The notes beneath the pieces were generated by a model. That model searched no databases. It was not told the origin of the DNA and was given only the letters and a program-made list of their open reading frames with translations. The position numbers were made by a program, and so were the translations under genes. Below, one piece after another: positions 10,298 through 20,071 of a DNA stretch of 64,000 nt; positions within the stretch are counted from its first letter, which is position 1; the number at the start of each line of letters is the position of its first letter. This DNA comes from RPQJ01 sp963754125 (GTDB taxonomy: Bacteria > Pseudomonadota > Gammaproteobacteria > Steroidobacterales > Steroidobacteraceae): NCBI GenBank assembly GCA_963754125.1, contig CAVWEX010000001.1, forward strand, positions 620,001-684,000, read 5' to 3'.

Positions 10298-11231
10298 CTA
10301 CTTGCGGAACAGCAGCGTGCCGGTGCGCTCCTTGTCCTGCCAGCTGAGTGCGAGCTGCTCGGCCTGGTAGGAGTAGCGATTGACGAGCGCGAGCTGTGCG
10401 AGGAAGCGCTGCTCGAGGTCCATCTTCTCGTGCGGACAAGCCATCTTGGTTCCGGCCGCCGGGCCGATGGCGATCTCGCCCGGCTTCGTCTCCGTCACCG
10501 GGGCGTTGAAGCGGTTGCAGCCGGCGAAGCCGCGCACCGACGCGCGCTCGAAATGGACCAGCGGCGGATCGACGCCGGCCGGCAGCGGCTGCCCGTCCAT
10601 CTCGACGAGCTGCCACTCGTTGGCCGCCAGCATGCTGATCGCGAGCACGCCGCGCACCTCGCTCGAGAGTTGCTTGAACTCGCCGCCCTCGAAGCCGTAG
10701 GTCTTGCGTGCCACCTGCGTCGGGCAGCAAGCGGCGTCGTCCGGACCGACCTCGATCACGTCCATGAGAACCTTGCCGCGCTCGAGCCACAGGCTCTGCA
10801 GCTTCGTGCGATCACCCACGGCTGCAGTGCCGAGGTTGGCAAGCGCACCGTCGCGCACGCCGAACGCCGCCACGTGCACGAACTCGCCGCTGCCGCCGGC
10901 GCTCGAGCTCAGCATCGCCACGGCCTCGCTGCCTTCGGCGCCGTCCAGGTCGCCGAAATGCACGGTCGACTCCCAGAGCTGGAGGCGAGGCCGCGAGGCG
11001 GCGCCCGGCTCGGCAGGCTCGCCCTCGTACACGCCGCCGGCGAGCGCGACCGGCGCGGCGAACACGCCAGCGACCGTCGCGGCGCGCAGCTGCTCGACGG
11101 TCGGCGCCGGCGGTGGACCGGCCGGAGCGGTCGCGGCGGCTGCCGCCGGCGGGGCCTTCTCACCGCAGCCGGCGAGCGACAGCGCGGCGGCGAGCGGCAC
11201 GAGGATCGAGGACAGGTGGAAGAACGCGCAT
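10298..11231 (-). CDS. META/HslJ-domain lipoprotein (probable N-terminal frameshift)
   Basis: Predicted outer- or inner-membrane lipoprotein. The lipobox LSLAGC sits in the first ~25 residues, followed by a Pro/Ala-rich linker. The middle part is a beta-rich domain I do not recognise (VHFGDLDGAEGSEAVAML). The C-terminal ~110 residues are a META (DUF306/HslJ) domain: NEWQLVEMDGQPLPAG, GFAGCNRFNAP, TKMACPHEKMDLEQRF. An open frame starts only at a GTG (11198-11200) inside the signal sequence. Reading from the ATG at 11229-11231, which has a GAGGG upstream, and allowing one extra base near 11217 restores a normal signal peptide. META proteins are often envelope-stress related; the role here is unknown. 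Confidence 0.72.
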
Positions 11232-11386
11232 CTTGGAAACCCTCGGGTAGCGTCAGCGTTCCAGGCCGAAATCCTAGCTCATTCCTCGCCATCCGTTGCA
11301 GATCACGGCCGTGCACGCTCTGGACAACCTGCGATTCGCAGTGGAAGCTTCGGCGCTCGCCGCACAGGACTCCGGGGAATTTCAAC

Positions 11387-12795
11387 GTGAAAAGAGCAGG
11401 ATGCTGGCTGGCCGCGATCGCGGCCTGGGCCGGTGGCGCCGTCGCGGCGCAGGACCCGTACCCGTCGACCTACCAGCCGCTCGCCGCGGCCCCGACACTG
11501 ATCCGCAACGCCACCGTGCTCGACGGCGCCGGCCGACGCTTCGACGGCGCCGACGTGCTGATGCGCGACGGCAAGATCGTCGCGGTCGGCCCGGCCCTCG
11601 CGGCCGACGGCGCCACGGTGGTGGACGCGCAGGGTCGCTGGGTGACGCCCGGCCTCATCGACGTGCACTCGCACCTCGGCGTGTACGCGAGCCCGGGCGT
11701 CGAGGCCCACCAGGACGGCAACGAGATGACCGACCCCGTGACCTCCGGCGTGTGGGCCGAGCACGGCGTGTGGCCGCAGGATCCGGGCTTCCAGACCGCG
11801 CTCGCCGGCGGCGTGACCACGCTGCAGGTGCTGCCCGGTTCGGCCAACCTGATCGGCGGCCGCGGCGTGACGCTGCGCAACCGTCCGGCCACGACCATGC
11901 AGGCCATGAAGTTCCCGGGCGCGCCGCACGGCCTCAAGATGGCCTGCGGCGAGAACCCGAAGCGCGTGTACGGCGGCATGGGCCGCGCGCCCTCGACCCG
12001 CATGGGCAACGTCGCGGGCTACCGGCAGGCCTTCGCCGACGCGCAGGACTACCGGCGGCAGAACGAGAAGTACCAGCGCGAGCTCGCCGACTACGAGGCC
12101 GGTAAATCCGGCAGCCGCCGGAAGGGCAGCGACGATGCCAAGCTCCCGGTGCAGCCGAAGCGCGACCTGCGACTCGAGACGCTCGTCGCCGCGATGGCCG
12201 GCGAGATCCAGGTGCACGTGCACTGCTATCGCGCCGACGAGATGGCCATCATGCTCGACCTCGCGCGCGAGTTCGGCTTCAAGGTGGCGGCCTTCCACCA
12301 CGGGGTCGAGGCCTACAAGATCGCCGACCGTCTCGCCGCCGAGGGCGTGTGCGGCGCGCTGTGGGCGGACTGGTGGGGCTTCAAGCTCGAGGCCTACGAC
12401 GCCATCTGGGAGAACCTCGCCTTCGTGGATGCGCTCGGACAAGGGCTGCGCGATCGTGCACTCCGACTCCGAGGAAGGCATCCAGCGGCTCAACCAGGAA
12501 GCGGCCAAGGCCATGGCGCGCGGCCAGCGTGCCGGGCTCGACATCCCGCCGGAGCGCGCGATCCGCTGGGTGACCTCGAACGCGGCCCGCTCGCTCGGCA
12601 TCGACGGCCAGGTGGGCACGCTCGAGCCCGGCAAGATGGCCGACGTGGTGGTCTGGGACCGCGATCCCGTTCAGCGTGTACGCGCACGCCGAGCGGGTCT
12701 ACGTCGACGGCGCGCTCGTCCTCGACCGCGCGGCGCCCGCCGTCACGCCGCGCTCGGACTTCCTGCTCGGCCAGCCGGCGGGAGGTGCGCTGTGA
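11387..12795 (+). CDS. Exported amidohydrolase, imidazolonepropionase-like (two frameshifts)
   Basis: Metal-dependent amidohydrolase of the imidazolonepropionase-like subgroup with a signal peptide (GTG start at 11387; ...AAWAGGAVAAQD). Metal ligands are visible: HSH in WVTPGLIDVHSHLG, histidines in EIQVHVHCYRADEM and VAAFHHGVEAYK, and the catalytic aspartate in AIVHSDSEEG. The terminal beta strand VGTLEPGKMADVVVWDRDP is classic. Frame breaks lie near 12435 and 12667, both one extra base. Corrected length is about 469 residues. A ~30-residue charged insertion (ADAQDYRRQNEKYQRELADY) lies around residue 215. The stop overlaps the start of the next amidohydrolase (GTGA). Substrate unknown. Confidence 0.85.
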
Positions 12796-14064
12796 TCCGC
12801 TTCAACGCCCGCGCGACTTGCGCCCTGCTGTTCTTCGCGGCCTCGCTGCCGGCCACGGCGCCGGCGCAGGACCTGCTGATCCGCAATGCCAAGGTGCACA
12901 CGGTCACCGAGCGCGGCACGCTCGAGCGTCGCCGACGTGCTGGTGCAGGGCGGCCGCATCGCCGCCGTCGGCACCGGCCTCGCGGCCGCCGGGGCCACCG
13001 TGGTGGAAGCGAACGGCCGGCCGCTGACGCCGGGACTGTTCGGCGGCATCACGGGACTCGGCGTGGTCGAGGTGTCGCTCGAGCAGAGCACCGTGGACTA
13101 CGCGCCGCCGCACGGCGGCGAGGACGCCGGGTCCGCGCCGGAGCCTCATCCGGAGTTCGACGTGACGCTGGCGTTCAACCCGGACTCGCCGGTCATCGGC
13201 GTGAACCGCGTCGAAGGCATCACCTTCGCGATGGTGGCGCCGAGCGCCTCGCCGGGTGCCGCCGTGGTCGTGGGCCAGGGCGCGGTGGCGCGGCTCGACG
13301 GGCGCGCGGACGCCTTCGCCGCGCCGAGCCGCACGCTGTTTGCGGACCTCGGCGTGGGCGCGCCCGCGGCCGGCGTGGGCCGGGCGGCGCAGTTCATGCT
13401 GCTCGAGCAGGCCGTACGCGAGGCGAAGCCGCCGGCATCGATGCGCGACGGCGACTTCCGGCTGCTCACGCCCGCCGGGCGCGAGGTGCTGGCGCGCTAC
13501 CTCAACGGCGGCCGCATCGCCTTCAGCGTCGATCGCGCCAGCGACATCCGCCAGGTGCTCGCGTTCGCGCAGCGCCACGGCGCCCGTCCGGTCATCGTGG
13601 GCGGCGCGCAGGCGTGGCAGGTGGCAGGGCTGCTTGCGCAGGCGAAGGTGCCGGTGATCCTCGACCCGCTGGTGAACCTGCCGGGTTCCTTCGACCAGCT
13701 CGGCGCCTCGCTCGAGAACGCAGCCCGGCTGCACCGCGCGGGCGTGCGCATCGCGTTCACGTACTTCAACGACGGCACGCACAACGCCCGCAAGGTGCGG
13801 CAGGCGGCCGGCATCGCGGTCGCGAACGGGCTGCCCTGGGAAGCGGGCCTCGCCGCGATCACCGCGAACCCCGCGGAGATCTTCGGCCTCGGCGCCGAGC
13901 AGGGCCGCATCGCGCCGGGCCAGGTCGCCGACCTCGTGCTGTGGTCGGGCGATCCGCTCGAGGTCACCACCGTCGCCGAGCAGGTGTGGATCGACGGCCG
14001 CCCGCAGTCCATGCGCTCGCGGCAGACGGAGCTGCGCGACCGCTACCGGCCGCGTGTGCCCTAG
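12792..14064 (+). CDS. Amidohydrolase-family protein lacking the metal-binding HxH (one frameshift)
   Basis: Second member of an overlapping pair, also exported (signal ending ATAPAQD). It keeps the amidohydrolase scaffold: N-terminal beta sandwich (LLIRNAKVHTV... GGRIAAVGTGL), late barrel helices (AAITANPAEIFGLG) and the closing strand GRIAPGQVADLVLWSGDPL. The position that should read PGLIDxHxH instead reads PGLFGGITGLG, so the HxH pair is gone. The expected mid-barrel histidines are also not apparent (RPVIVGGAQAWQ). It may be a pseudo-enzyme partner of the upstream protein. One frame break near 12926. About 423 residues; the TAG lies in a CTAG shared with the convergent lipase gene. Confidence 0.8.
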
Positions 14065-15184
14065 CGGCGGCCGGCGATCGCAGCGGCGACCGCGTCCCAG
14101 GTCGCCTCGAAGCCCTCGGGCGTGAAACCCTGCGCCCGAGGGCAGCCAGTCGCCGGCACGCTCCGACAAGGTGTAGTGACCGACCACGTCGAGGTGATCG
14201 GCGCGCGCCACGTGCAGCAGTCGACCGTGCAGCTGGCTCAGCGTCGGGACCACGCCGTCGTTGGTGCCCGGCGTGACCTCGAACCCAAGCTCGCGCGTGA
14301 GGCGGCGCTGCACGGCGACCGGGGGCTTCGGATACGGGTAGTGCGGGTGGGGTCGGGAGGCCAGGCCGTGCAGCAGGCGGAACAGCGCCCGCAGCACGAC
14401 GCGCTCCGGCTCGAGGATGGCCCGCGTGGAGAATCGCTCGCGCGGCGGCGGCACGCCCGCCACCACGCTGCGAGTAGTCGACGTCGCGCCGGTCGGCGAC
14501 GGCCGCGTCGAACAGCGCGATGCCCTCCGGCGTGAGCTGCAGCACGGCGCCCTGGTCCTGCTTGATGTCCTCCAGGTACTGCCAGACGGGCTGGCTTGAT
14601 TCACGCCTCAGGCGCTTCAGCATCCGCTCGACGACGCGGTCGAGCAGGCTGTTCTCGATGCCGGTCCAGTCGTCGAGGCGCGCAGCAAGCGCAAGGGCGC
14701 GCGTGACGGCGAGGACCGTGCCGCGGCCGGGGCCGGAAGTGGCGAGTGCGCTCAGGAGCAGCAGCAGCGTGTGACCCTGCAGCGTGAGGAAGTGGTTGGC
14801 GAGCGGCGTGCCGTGGTGCGGCGTGGTGACCGACACCGCAGTGCGCGTGCGCCGCGCAATCCGCTCCTCGGTGTTACCCGCCGAGATCTTCACGTCCGGC
14901 GCCAGCAGCATGCGCACGTCGAGGCCGCCGGTCGAGTGACCGACGAAGTGAAGCTCGCGGGCCTCGAGTCCGCCGTGCGAAATCACCTGCCGGCGCAGCC
15001 GGTCGGCCCGGCGCGGGATGGACGCCGTCGGCTGCGTCGCGCAGCGCACGATCCGCGCCTCGATGCCCCGCCGCGCGAGCGCGCCACCGAGCGCGGTCTC
15101 GACGTCCCTGAAATAGCTCATGGCCCCGACCGAGGTGAACCCGAAGAATCCCGGGACCAGGAACACCAGTCGCTGCTTCGCCAT
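14061..15184 (-). CDS. Lipase/esterase-like alpha/beta hydrolase (two frameshifts)
   Basis: Alpha/beta-hydrolase with LVFLVPGFFGFTSVG at the N-terminus, the nucleophile elbow GHSTGG and TPHHGTPLA after it, as in triacylglycerol-lipase-like and PGAP1-like proteins. The acid and histidine are probably in PGTNDGVVPTLSQLHG and ADHLDVVGHYT. No signal peptide is evident. Breaks near 14470 and 14140, each one extra base, must be joined to reach the C-terminus FTPEGFEATWDAVAAAIAGRR. Corrected length is about 373 residues. It starts 35 nt after the GST gene on the same strand and ends in a CTAG shared with the convergent amidohydrolase. Confidence 0.78.
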
Positions 15185-15219
15185 CGCAATCTCCGTCGTC
15201 GAGCGCCGGTGCGCGGGAC

Positions 15220-15928
15220 TCAGCCCGTCGGCCGGCCGGTCTCCACCATCTTTCGCGCTTGCTCGATGAATTTCTCCGCACCCTCCGCCCTCCTCGAGGC
15301 GCGGCGGCCGCGGCGGCACGTCGATGCCGCGCTGGCAGGCGGGCCGCGCGGCGAGCTGGTCCACCCAGCGCTGCAGGTGCGGCAGGCCGTCGAGCGCGAC
15401 GCCCGACCACTTGTGGGTCCGCACCCAGGCCCAGTTGGCGATGTCGGCGATCGAGTAGTCGCCGGCGAGGTACTCGTGGTCGGCGAGGCGCCCCTCGAGG
15501 ACTTCGAACAGCCGTCGCACCTCGCCGTGGTAGCGGTCGATCGCCGGCTGGATCTTCTCGGGGAAGTAGCGGAAGAACACGTTGGCCTGGCCCATCATCG
15601 GACCGATGCCACCCATCTGGAACATGAGCCACTGCATGACCAGCGAGCGCCCCTTGACGTCCGCGGGCATGAGCTGGCCGGTCTTCTCCGCGAGGTACAC
15701 GAGGATCGCGCCCGACTCGAACACGGCGAAGTCGCCGGCCTCGCGATCGACGATCGCGGGAATGCGGCCGTTGGGGCTGATGCGGAGGAACTCCGGTCGC
15801 TTCTGGTCGAGGTTGCCGAGCTGGAGCGCGTGCACCGTGTACGGCAGCCCGAGTTCCTCGAGGGCAATCGAGACCTTGTGCCCGTTGGGCGTCGCGGCCG
15901 TGTACAGGTCTATCATCGGCGTCTTCAT
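15220..15928 (-). CDS. yfcG: Glutathione S-transferase, YfcG/Nu-class (one frameshift near the end)
   Basis: Cytosolic GST-fold disulfide-bond oxidoreductase. The N-terminus MIDLYTAATPNGHKVSIALE matches the E. coli YfcG pattern: TPNGHK glutathione-site residues in place of a catalytic Ser/Tyr, then PNGRIPAIVD and FESGAILVYLAEKTG. The C-terminal helical domain has QMGGIGPMMGQ and YSIADIANWAW, also YfcG-like. A one-base shift near 15285 restores the ending AEKFIEQARKMVETGRPTG and a TGA at 15220. About 235 residues. It is divergent from the isomerase-like gene with only 29 nt between starts. Confidence 0.86.
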
Positions 15929-15957
15929 TCCGGGGCTGTCAGTGGGAGTGCGAGAGG

Positions 15958-16596
15958 ATGATCGAATTCTTCTTCGATTGCTCGAGTCCGTGGACCTGGC
16001 TCGCGTTCCGCAACCTCCAGCCGCTGGCCCGGGAACTCGGCGTCGAGGTGAGCTGGCGGCCGGTGCTGGTGGGCGGGATCTTCAACGCCGTCAACCCGAG
16101 CGTGTACGAGTTCCGCGAGCGCGGCGTGCCGGCCAAGCAGGCCTATCTGCGCAAGGACCTGCAGGACTGGGCGCGGCAGGCGGGCATCACGATCAAGTTC
16201 CCGCCGAGCGTGTTCCCGGTGAACAGCGTCAAGGCGATGCGCGGCTGCATCCTGCTCGACGGGCAGGGCAAGCTCGTGCCGTTCGCCGAATCGGTGTTCG
16301 AGGCGTACTGGACGCGCGACCTCGACATCTCCCAGGACGCCGTGCTCGCTGCGCTGTGCGAGCGCGTCGGCGTCGAGCCGCAGGGCTTCCTCGAGGGCAT
16401 CGCGCAGCCCGAGGTCAAGGCGCGACTCAAGGCCAACACCGACGAGGTGATCGCGCGCGGCGGCTTCGGCTCGCCCACGATCTTCGTCGGCGGTGACGAC
16501 ATGTACTTCGGCAACGACCGCCTCGGCCTCGTGCGCGAAGCGGTGCTGCGCCGCCTGGCGCAGGTGCGAGGGCACCGGGCGCTCCCGACGAGCTAG
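15958..16596 (+). CDS. DsbA-family 2-hydroxychromene-2-carboxylate isomerase-like protein
   Basis: Intact 212-residue thioredoxin-fold protein of the kappa-GST/HCCA-isomerase group. It opens with IEFFFDCSSPWTWLAFRNL, where the SPW(T/S) turn replaces the DsbA CxxC and binds glutathione in this family. Other family motifs are WRPVLVGGIFNAVN, RKDLQDWARQAGI and GSPTIFVGGDDMYFGNDRL. These enzymes isomerise aromatic-degradation intermediates such as naphthalene products, but many homologues are uncharacterised, so the substrate is open. A purine-rich GAGAGG touches the start codon. The stop lies in a CTAG shared with the convergent metallo-beta-lactamase gene. Confidence 0.85.
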   Translation: MIEFFFDCSSPWTWLAFRNLQPLARELGVEVSWRPVLVGGIFNAVNPSVYEFRERGVPAKQAYLRKDLQDWARQAGITIKFPPSVFPVNSVKAMRGCILLDGQGKLVPFAESVFEAYWTRDLDISQDAVLAALCERVGVEPQGFLEGIAQPEVKARLKANTDEVIARGGFGSPTIFVGGDDMYFGNDRLGLVREAVLRRLAQVRGHRALPTS

Positions 16597-18035
16597 CGTC
16601 GCACGATCGACTTCGCCAGCGTGACCTTGCCCTGGGCGTCGACGTTGAGCCGGTAGGCTTCGTTCATGCCGTCCTTGCCGCTGTGCGTGAACACGAGGAT
16701 CCGCTCGCCGTCCGTGCGGATGTGGACGATCCCGAAATTGGTGCGCTCGAATCCGAAATAGCTGCGCTTGCCGTCGGCGGTCTTCGACCAGCCGCGCAAC
16801 TCGAAGAAGGCGGCGAGCTCCGTGCTGAACACCAGCGAGACGTCCGTCCGCGCGATGCGCCCGAGCGCGCCGAGCAGCGTGGCGCGCGGGTGGATGTACT
16901 CCGTGCGGCTGCTCTCGTCGCCCGAGGAGATGAGCGAGATCACCGGCGAGATGCTCTTCAGCAGGCGGAAGTCGAAGTCCGCCGAACCGTGGTGGGGAAT
17001 CTTCAGGATCTCGCTCGCGAGCTCGGCCTTCGAGTACCGCGCGTTCAACGCAGACATGGCCTGCTGGTTGAGGTCCCCGCCGAGGAAGAACCGTACGTTG
17101 CCGTAGCGCAGGCGCAGGGTGACCGAGTGCCCGTTGATGGTGTGCGACGCGCTGAACGCGCGCGGGGCCGGGTCGAAGCCCGTGACCGAGATGTTGTCGT
17201 CCTTGGGCGGCTCGCGCAGGAACTCGAGCACCGTGTGCCGCCGTCCGTCGACGGTGGCGTAACGTGTCCCTGGCCCGAGCACGTCGACCTCGATGCCCTC
17301 GTCCTGCAGGAACTCGAACGCCTTGCGATCGCCCCGGACCAGCCGCCTGAACTCGATCGGGCCGCGGCCGGCCCAGTGCAGCAGCGTCTTCTTCCAGCGC
17401 CGGAATGGCGTGTTGAGACGGGCGTCCTCGACCGCCGACGGATCGTCCACCAGCTCGCGGATGCCGAGGCCGCCGTCGGGCAGCGGCACCGTGGCGCCGA
17501 GCATCTCCTCGTCGGGCACCCGCTTCGAGTCGCGGGTGGCCGGTCCCTTGACCAGCCCGTTGTGGAACACGCGCTTCGGGTGGATGAACAGGCGCTTGCG
17601 CAGCGTCGCGTGGGTCTCGGAGTCGTGGATCTCGCTCAGGCCGTCGAAGTGATCGGCGTCGCCGTGGGTGACGACGATGGCATCGACCTCGAGCGGCTGC
17701 TCGGCACTCGAGCCCCGGAACCGGGCCGCGGCGAACCGCGCGAACAGCTCGTTGTCGCCCCCATCGATGAAGATCTTCCGGCCCGCCGGCGTGAGGAAGA
17801 TCAACCCGTCGCCCTGCTGGACGTCGATCATCATGAACTGCAGCGGACGCTTGTCCTGCGTGGGCAGCTTGCCCGCCACGCTGCCCGGGATCGGTCGCGA
17901 CCCGCGCTCGAGCACCGTGAGCTTCGTCCGCCCGCCGGCGGACTCGAGCACCTCGATCTCCTCGCCCCAGTACAGGTTGAACGGCGCGCCGCGTTCCGGC
18001 GTGAAGCGGACGATGTCCTCGGCGATGAACGGCAT
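16593..18035 (-). CDS. Metallo-beta-lactamase fold hydrolase, ComEC-C-terminal-like, with N-terminal SH3-like segment
   Basis: Intact 480-residue protein. Residues ~1-55 look like an SH3-like beta domain (FNLYWGEEIEVLESAGGRTK). Then MIDVQQGDGLIFLTPAGRK begins an MBL domain of the kind found at the end of ComEC/Rec2. The metal motif reads VVTHGDADHFDGL (H-x-D-x-D-H form), with later ligands in FFLGGDLN and KIPHHGSADF. No signal peptide or membrane segments, so it is probably cytoplasmic. Free-standing ComEC-like MBL proteins are often encoded with defence or nuclease genes, but nothing of that kind is adjacent. Function unknown beyond a metallo-hydrolase. Confidence 0.82.
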   Translation of the reverse strand: MPFIAEDIVRFTPERGAPFNLYWGEEIEVLESAGGRTKLTVLERGSRPIPGSVAGKLPTQDKRPLQFMMIDVQQGDGLIFLTPAGRKIFIDGGDNELFARFAAARFRGSSAEQPLEVDAIVVTHGDADHFDGLSEIHDSETHATLRKRLFIHPKRVFHNGLVKGPATRDSKRVPDEEMLGATVPLPDGGLGIRELVDDPSAVEDARLNTPFRRWKKTLLHWAGRGPIEFRRLVRGDRKAFEFLQDEGIEVDVLGPGTRYATVDGRRHTVLEFLREPPKDDNISVTGFDPAPRAFSASHTINGHSVTLRLRYGNVRFFLGGDLNQQAMSALNARYSKAELASEILKIPHHGSADFDFRLLKSISPVISLISSGDESSRTEYIHPRATLLGALGRIARTDVSLVFSTELAAFFELRGWSKTADGKRSYFGFERTNFGIVHIRTDGERILVFTHSGKDGMNEAYRLNVDAQGKVTLAKSIVRR

Positions 18036-18084
18036 GATCGTGACTCCGCGAGGGGTGGACTCGGGATGCGGGGCGTAGCGCTCG

Positions 18085-19983
18085 CTACGAGACCTCGCTG
18101 GCGACGGCGAAGGCGCCGAGCAGCTGCCTTGCTTCCTCCGCGCGTGCCGGCTCGACCAGGCTCACGCGGGCGAGCGTGCCGCGGCGCTCGTCGGCCGCTG
18201 CCGTGACCGTGGCGGCGAGTCCCTGCTGCGCCAGCGCCGCCGTCAGCACGTGCTCGATCGCACGCCAGCGCAGCTCGGGCTTGTAGGTCTTGCCGACCGC
18301 CGTGACCGGCAGCGAGGGCAGCACGACGACGCGCACGGGAACGGCGGCCCGCTCCGCGATGCGCTCGCGGCACCAGGCGACGAGTTCCTCGGGCGCAGGC
18401 GAGGTCCCCGGCCGCGCCGCCACGTAGGCCATGGGCAGCTCGCCTGCGTAGGCATCCGGCTGGCCGACGGCCGCGGCCATCGCGACGGCCGGGTGCGTCG
18501 CGAGCACTTCCTCGATGAGCTGCGGGTCGATGTTGTGCCCGCCGCGGATGATCAGGTCCTTGGCGCGCCCCGTGAGCCAGACGTAGCCCTCGCGGTCGAT
18601 GCGGCACAGGTCGCCGGTGTTGAGCCAGCCCTCCTCCGCCCAGATCCGCACGTTGTCCTGCTCGCGCAGGTAGCCCGGGAACACCGCGGGCCCGCTCACG
18701 AGCAGCACGCCGATCTCCTCCGGCGCGCAGTCGCGCAGCCGCCTGCCGTCGGCGCCGATCACCACCGCCTTCACCTTCTGGTACGGCATCGCGAGACCGA
18801 CCGACCCGATGCGACGCTCGCCCGCCGGCGGGTTGAGGCACGAGGCACAGGTCGCCTCGGTGAGCCCGTAGCCCTCGAGGATCCGCAGGCCGGTCAGCTG
18901 CTCGAACCGGCGGAACACCTCGGGCGGCATGGGCGCCGCGCCGCAGAGCGCGTAGCGCAGCGAACTCACGTCGGCACCCGCGACCGGCACCTCGAGCAGA
19001 GCGGCGTAGACGGTCGGCACGGCGCTGAAGTAATTGACGCGATGGCGCTCGATCAGCCGCCAGAAGCCGGCGAGCAGGCCCGGGGTGCGATAGCCCTGGA
19101 TACCCGCAAGCAGCACCGTGGCCCCGCTGCAGAACGTGCCGAGGCCGGTGCCGATCGCGCCGTTGACGTGGAACAGCGGCAGCCCGCAGAGAAACACGGA
19201 TCCCGGCCCGAGGCCGACGAACGCGCTCACCCCCCAGGAGAGGAACACCTCGTTGGCATGCGTGTGCTGCGCGATCTTCGGGGTGCCCGTCGTGCCGCCG
19301 GTGTGGAAGTAGCTCGCGACCTCGTCGGGACGGATCACCCGGCCGCTCACCAGGCGATCACCGGGTTCGCGCCCACACTCGGCGTCGAAATCGAGCACGG
19401 CGCGTCCCGCGTGCGTCGCGCCACGTACGTTAGACGCGGCGGGCGGCACGAAGCCCGGCACCAGGAATTGCGCCAGGCTCACCTGCAGCACCGTCTGGAG
19501 GGTCGGAACCTGCTCGACGACGGCCGCCAGCTTGTCCCACAGCTCGCCGCCGGGCCCCGGGCCGACAGTCACCAGCACGCTGGCCCTGGCCGCCCGCAGG
19601 ATCTGCACCAGGTGCTCCGGCTCCAGCATCGGGTTGATGGCGCAGGCGATGCCCGCGGCCTGGCCGCCCAGCAGCGAGAAATACGCCTGCGGCAGGTTCG
19701 GCAGCACGTAGGCCACCACGTCGCGCGGACCGACGCCGAGCCGGTGAAAGAGGTTTGCCGCCTGCGTGACCCGTCGCAGCAGTTCCGCGTGCGAATACGT
19801 AAATGGCGGTTCGTCGGCGCTGCCCATCGGCACGAACACCAGCGCATCGCGTTCAGGGAACCGCGTGGCGGCCTGCCGCAGCATGTCGTAGGTGCTGTCG
19901 GCCCGATACTGCTCCGCGAGCGGCGTCCGCTCGATGCGCTCGACGTCCGCGGCATTCGCGATCAGCGCGCTCGATCCCGTCAT
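18085..19983 (-). CDS. Acyl-CoA synthetase (AMP-forming, FadD-like)
   Basis: Activates a carboxylic acid as its CoA ester through an acyl-adenylate. Intact, 632 residues from the ATG at 19981-19983. This start avoids running into the divergent SRPBCC gene. Motifs: P-loop FHTGGTTGTPKIAQHTH, EGYGLTEAT, the hinge DREGYVWLTGRAKDLIIRGG, and the catalytic lysine in VGKTYKPELRW. An N-terminal extension of ~60 residues precedes the AMP-binding core. Chain-length preference cannot be read from the sequence. The nearby FabY and ketone/ester enzymes fit general lipid metabolism but prove nothing. Confidence 0.9.
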   Translation of the reverse strand: MTGSSALIANAADVERIERTPLAEQYRADSTYDMLRQAATRFPERDALVFVPMGSADEPPFTYSHAELLRRVTQAANLFHRLGVGPRDVVAYVLPNLPQAYFSLLGGQAAGIACAINPMLEPEHLVQILRAARASVLVTVGPGPGGELWDKLAAVVEQVPTLQTVLQVSLAQFLVPGFVPPAASNVRGATHAGRAVLDFDAECGREPGDRLVSGRVIRPDEVASYFHTGGTTGTPKIAQHTHANEVFLSWGVSAFVGLGPGSVFLCGLPLFHVNGAIGTGLGTFCSGATVLLAGIQGYRTPGLLAGFWRLIERHRVNYFSAVPTVYAALLEVPVAGADVSSLRYALCGAAPMPPEVFRRFEQLTGLRILEGYGLTEATCASCLNPPAGERRIGSVGLAMPYQKVKAVVIGADGRRLRDCAPEEIGVLLVSGPAVFPGYLREQDNVRIWAEEGWLNTGDLCRIDREGYVWLTGRAKDLIIRGGHNIDPQLIEEVLATHPAVAMAAAVGQPDAYAGELPMAYVAARPGTSPAPEELVAWCRERIAERAAVPVRVVVLPSLPVTAVGKTYKPELRWRAIEHVLTAALAQQGLAATVTAAADERRGTLARVSLVEPARAEEARQLLGAFAVASEVS

Positions 19984-20071
19984 GGCGCCGACTCCCAGGA
20001 AAGTGTTGCGGGTGAAGGCCGGCCCGGACAGGTTAGCATCTGCCCCGGGATCCTGAACCGAGGGGAACGAC

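Noticed and set aside
16593..18035. ComEC-like MBL protein as a piece of a defence or competence system
   Set aside because: Neighbours are an isomerase and an acyl-CoA synthetase; no nuclease, effector or DNA-uptake gene is present.
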